Of a DNA stretch of 64,000 bases, positions 61,362-64,000 are shown one piece after another. How positions within the stretch are numbered: position 1 is the stretch's first letter; the number at the start of each line of letters is the position of its first letter. Under the pieces are notes generated by a model. It did not search any database. It was not told the DNA's origin and saw only the letters and a program-made list of their open reading frames with translations. The DNA comes from Streptomyces sp. Ru62. Lineage in GTDB: Bacteria > Actinomycetota > Actinomycetes > Streptomycetales > Streptomycetaceae. The stretch covers positions 1 to 64,000 of the forward strand of contig NZ_PQSU01000023.1 in assembly GCF_002920615.1 (NCBI RefSeq), given 5' to 3'. Made by a program: the position numbers and the translations under genes.

Positions 61362-63512
61362 ATGGGCGAGGGCTGGACGTTCGCCGGGGAGGCGACCGGG
61401 GGCGGAAGCGACTCCGTGACCCTGATCGAAGGCTCTTCCTTCTGTCTGTCCGAGCGGGGCGGTGACCTGGTATCCGGCACGCCCCACGGGCTGTTCCACC
61501 GCGACACGCGCATCCTGTCGGCATGGCGGCTGCGCGTCGACGACGAGGAGGTGGACCCGCTCACCGTCATCGCGCAGGAGCCGTACGAGGCCCTCTTCCT
61601 CGGCCGGGCCCGCCCGCGCCCGGGACAGAGCGAGGCCACCGTGCTGGTGGAGCGGCACCGGTTCGTGGGCGCCGGAATGCGCGAGGACCTGGTGCTGCGC
61701 AACCTCGGCACCGAGGCCGCCGCGTGCCGCCTCACCCTGCGCGCCGAGGCCGACTTCGCCGACCTGTTCGCGGTGAAGGAAGGCCGGGTCGAGCCGCGAG
61801 GGCAGTACGGCGTCGACTACGGCGACGGGGTCCTGGCACTGAACCGGCAGTGGCGCGGCGAGAGCCGGGGGGTGCGGATCGTCGCCGAGGGCGCGGCGTG
61901 CTCACCCGGCCGGCTCACCTTCCGCGCCGTCGTACCGCCGCGCGGGGAGTGGCGGGCCTCCGTGCTGGTGACACCGGTGATCGACGGGGTGGAGACGCCG
62001 ACGTCGTTCCCCCTGGAGCGGCCCGTCGAGCAGGCCGGGCCGTCGGTGCGCTCCTCCGAGTGGCGGCAGTCCGGCCCCCGGATCCAGGTCGGCGACGAGA
62101 CCCTCGCGCTGACCTTGCGGCGGAGCTGCCGGGATCTCGGGGCGCTTCGGATCTTCGACCCGGAGCGGCCGGACACGCCCGTGGTGGCGGCCGGCGCGCC
62201 CTGGTTCATGGCCCTGTTCGGGCGGGACTCGATCCTGACCTCGCTGATGTCGCTGCCGCTCGACCCCCATCTCGCTCTCGGCACCGCCCAGGTGCTGGCC
62301 CGGCACCAGGGCTCGTCGGCCGACCCGGTGACCGAGGAGGAGCCGGGCCGGATCCCGCACGAACTGCGCTTCGGCGTGGAGGCCTCGCTGGCGCTGGGCG
62401 GCACCGTGTACTACGGCACCGTGGACGCCACCCCGCTGTTCGTGCTGCTGCTCGGCGAACTGTGCCGCTGGGGCGTCGACCCGGACGCCGTACGGGAGTT
62501 GCTGCCGCACGCCGACCGGGCCCTGACCTGGATCGAGGAGTACGGCGACCGGGACGGCGACGGGTTCGTCGAGTACCGGCGGGCCACCGACCGCGGGCTG
62601 GCCAACCAGGGCTGGAAGGACTCCTGGGACGGCGTCAACGGCGCCGACGGCCGGATCGCCGAGCCACCGATCGCGCTCGCGGAGGTGCAGGGCTATGTGT
62701 ACGCCGCCTACCTGGCACGGGCGTTGCTGGCGGAGCGGCTGGAGGACGGCTCCGGCGCGGAGCGGTGGCGCAAGCGGGCCCGGGAGCTGAAGCAGCGGTT
62801 CAACGAGCGGTTCTGGCTGCCCGGACGGGGCTGGTACGCCGAGGCGTTGGACGGCGACAAGCGGCCGGTGGACGCGCTCGTCTCCAACATGGGGCACTGC
62901 CTGTGGACCGGCATCGTCGACGCGGACCGGGCACCCGCCGTGGCCGAGCGTCTGCTGTCGCCCGAGCTGTTCAGCGGCTGGGGCGTACGCACCCTGGCCA
63001 CCTCCATGGCCGCGTACAACCCGATGAGCTACCACAACGGCTCGGTGTGGCCGCACGACAGCGCCATCGTCGCCGCCGGCCTGATGCGGTACGGCTTCGC
63101 CGACCACGCCCGCCGGATCGCCGAGGCCGTGCTGGACGCCGCCGCGGCCTTCGGCGGACGTCTGCCGGAACTGCTCTGCGGCTTCGACCGCGCCGAGTAC
63201 GCCCAGCCGGTGCCGTACCCGGCCGCCTGTTCCCCACAGGCCTGGGCGTCCGCCGCCCCGCTGCTCGTCCTGCGGGTGCTGCTGGGCGCGGAGGTCTGCC
63301 TGCCGCACGGCGTCGTCCGGGTGAACCCCCATATGCCGCCCCGGTTCGGCCCGTTGCGGCTGACCGGCGTACCCCTGGGCGAGGCTCGGGCGACGCTGAC
63401 GGTGTCCGAGGACGGCCGCCCGCGGATCACCGGGCTGCCCGACGGCGTACGGCTGACGGACACCCCGTGCCCCTGCACGGCCGTCGCCACCGAACTCCCG
63501 GGCTCGCCCTGA
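61362..63512 (+). CDS. Amylo-alpha-1,6-glucosidase-like protein (glycogen debranching, N-terminal domain type)
   Basis: A 716-residue cytoplasmic protein. The N-terminal beta domain (about 15-215; LIEGSSFCLSERGGDLVSG, GLFHRDTRILSAWRL) is the glycogen-debranching N-terminal family domain. The C-terminal (alpha/alpha)6 barrel (about 250-690) has APWFMALFGRDSILTSLMSL, GWKDSWDGVNGADG and YHNGSVWPHDSAIVAAGLMR, the usual substrate-cleft residues of the MGH/GH63-like group. The substrate is uncertain: some relatives act on mannosylglycerate or other glycosides rather than glycogen. The ATG has GGAAGG about six bases upstream. A GT4 glycosyltransferase follows after 206 bases, a common pairing in Streptomyces suggesting a shared sugar-polymer role. 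Confidence 0.88.
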   Translation: MGEGWTFAGEATGGGSDSVTLIEGSSFCLSERGGDLVSGTPHGLFHRDTRILSAWRLRVDDEEVDPLTVIAQEPYEALFLGRARPRPGQSEATVLVERHRFVGAGMREDLVLRNLGTEAAACRLTLRAEADFADLFAVKEGRVEPRGQYGVDYGDGVLALNRQWRGESRGVRIVAEGAACSPGRLTFRAVVPPRGEWRASVLVTPVIDGVETPTSFPLERPVEQAGPSVRSSEWRQSGPRIQVGDETLALTLRRSCRDLGALRIFDPERPDTPVVAAGAPWFMALFGRDSILTSLMSLPLDPHLALGTAQVLARHQGSSADPVTEEEPGRIPHELRFGVEASLALGGTVYYGTVDATPLFVLLLGELCRWGVDPDAVRELLPHADRALTWIEEYGDRDGDGFVEYRRATDRGLANQGWKDSWDGVNGADGRIAEPPIALAEVQGYVYAAYLARALLAERLEDGSGAERWRKRARELKQRFNERFWLPGRGWYAEALDGDKRPVDALVSNMGHCLWTGIVDADRAPAVAERLLSPELFSGWGVRTLATSMAAYNPMSYHNGSVWPHDSAIVAAGLMRYGFADHARRIAEAVLDAAAAFGGRLPELLCGFDRAEYAQPVPYPAACSPQAWASAAPLLVLRVLLGAEVCLPHGVVRVNPHMPPRFGPLRLTGVPLGEARATLTVSEDGRPRITGLPDGVRLTDTPCPCTAVATELPGSP

Positions 63513-63718
63513 GCGTTCGTCCCTTCCGACCTTCTCCCCTCCGTCGCGGCGCGCGGCCGACGTGTGGCCGCCGCGTGCGACCCGCCGCCGCGGCCGACGC
63601 CGCCCGCGGCCCGGCCCCTCACCCACTCGCCCGTCCTGCGGGCACGACACGGCACGCCGCGGCGCGGCGGCCGTGCCGTGCGCGTACGCCACGGGCGCGA
63701 CCGGAAAGGAGTCCTCTC

Positions 63719-64000
63719 GTGAACGACCGGCCGCTTCGTGTCGCCATGGTCGCGCCACCGTGGTTCGAGCTCCCGCCGCGCGGTTACGGCGGCATCGAGG
63801 CGATGTGCGCCGATCTCACGGACGCGCTCGTGGCCCGCGGCCACGACGTCACCCTGGTAGCGGCGGGCCGCAACGGCACCCGCGCCCACCGCATGCTGCG
63901 TACCTACGACGTGCCGCAGGGCCGGCGCCTGGGGGAACCGCTGCCGGAGGTGCTGCACTCCGCTGCCGCGGCCCGGTTCCTGGACGACCTCGACGTGGAC
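63719..64000 (+). CDS. GT4-family glycosyltransferase, 3' partial
   Basis: The first 94 codons of a gene that leaves the window on the right. It reads RVAMVAPPWFELPPRGYGGI, then EAMCADLTDALVARGHDVTL, the standard N-terminal acceptor domain of GT-B retaining transferases of family GT4 (PPRGYGGIE loop). The GTG start has AAAGGAG about six bases upstream. It probably forms a unit with the preceding debranching-like enzyme. The sugar donor and acceptor cannot be told from this part. Confidence 0.88.
   Translation, partial: MNDRPLRVAMVAPPWFELPPRGYGGIEAMCADLTDALVARGHDVTLVAAGRNGTRAHRMLRTYDVPQGRRLGEPLPEVLHSAAAARFLDDLDVD

Overview
The window comes from a very GC-rich actinomycete, almost certainly a Streptomyces. 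Third codon positions are nearly always G or C, GTG starts are common, and several gene families are typical of the genus: a Wbl protein, a LAL regulator with a TTA codon, a SAV2177-type methyltransferase, CBM2-bearing cellulases and SpoIIE phosphatases. No rRNA, tRNA, CRISPR array, insertion sequence or phage gene was recognised. The layout looks like accessory chromosome: short regulons, each next to its own regulator.

Positions 1-7,020 are the edge of a type I modular polyketide cluster. A truncated PKS module (KS end-AT-DH-KR-ACP) ends in a docking tail with no thioesterase. It meets a convergent LAL activator across a perfect 22-bp hairpin. The LAL carries a TTA codon, so its translation probably depends on bldA. 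Positions 7,869-11,528 look like a rifamycin-resistance operon: a 20-bp inverted repeat that fits the rifamycin-associated element as I recall it, then a GT1 glycosyltransferase, then HelR. An FUSC transporter is divergent to it.

Positions 14,620-20,787 are a cellulose regulon on the minus strand: GH12 endoglucanase-CBM2, GH3-CBM2, a small exported protein and an AA10 LPMO-CBM2. It is driven from a readable promoter with three CebR-type boxes and a LacI-family repressor gene just upstream. Positions 21,723-30,618 hold two SpoIIE-type phosphatases around a FadR-unknown-GMC oxidoreductase operon. That operon has overlapping start and stop codons and a 33-bp operator-like palindrome, and the unknown gene contains a 33-bp tandem repeat.

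Positions 30,652-45,135 are a mosaic: a maleylpyruvate isomerase-like enzyme, a methyltransferase, a ThuA-CBM13 protein with a chitin/DasR-type box inside its promoter spacer, a GNAT, a small cysteine-containing secreted protein, a PucR-type regulator, two alpha/beta hydrolases around an AraC regulator, a Wbl protein, a large NAGPA/metallophosphoesterase exoprotein and a DoxX protein. Positions 45,363-49,653 form an unknown-MoxR-metallopeptidase/VWA trio. After that come a TetR gene, a decayed quinone oxidoreductase, a LysR regulator next to a divergent SDR/MFS pair that shares a 44-bp-arm inverted repeat, a 1,361-residue GH2 protein with discoidin modules inserted in its catalytic part, a frameshifted pseudogene, an unknown protein, a glycogen-debranching-like enzyme and the start of a GT4 glycosyltransferase.

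All functions are assigned by reading translated motifs. Nothing was searched against a database, and start codons were chosen from visible ribosome binding sites.
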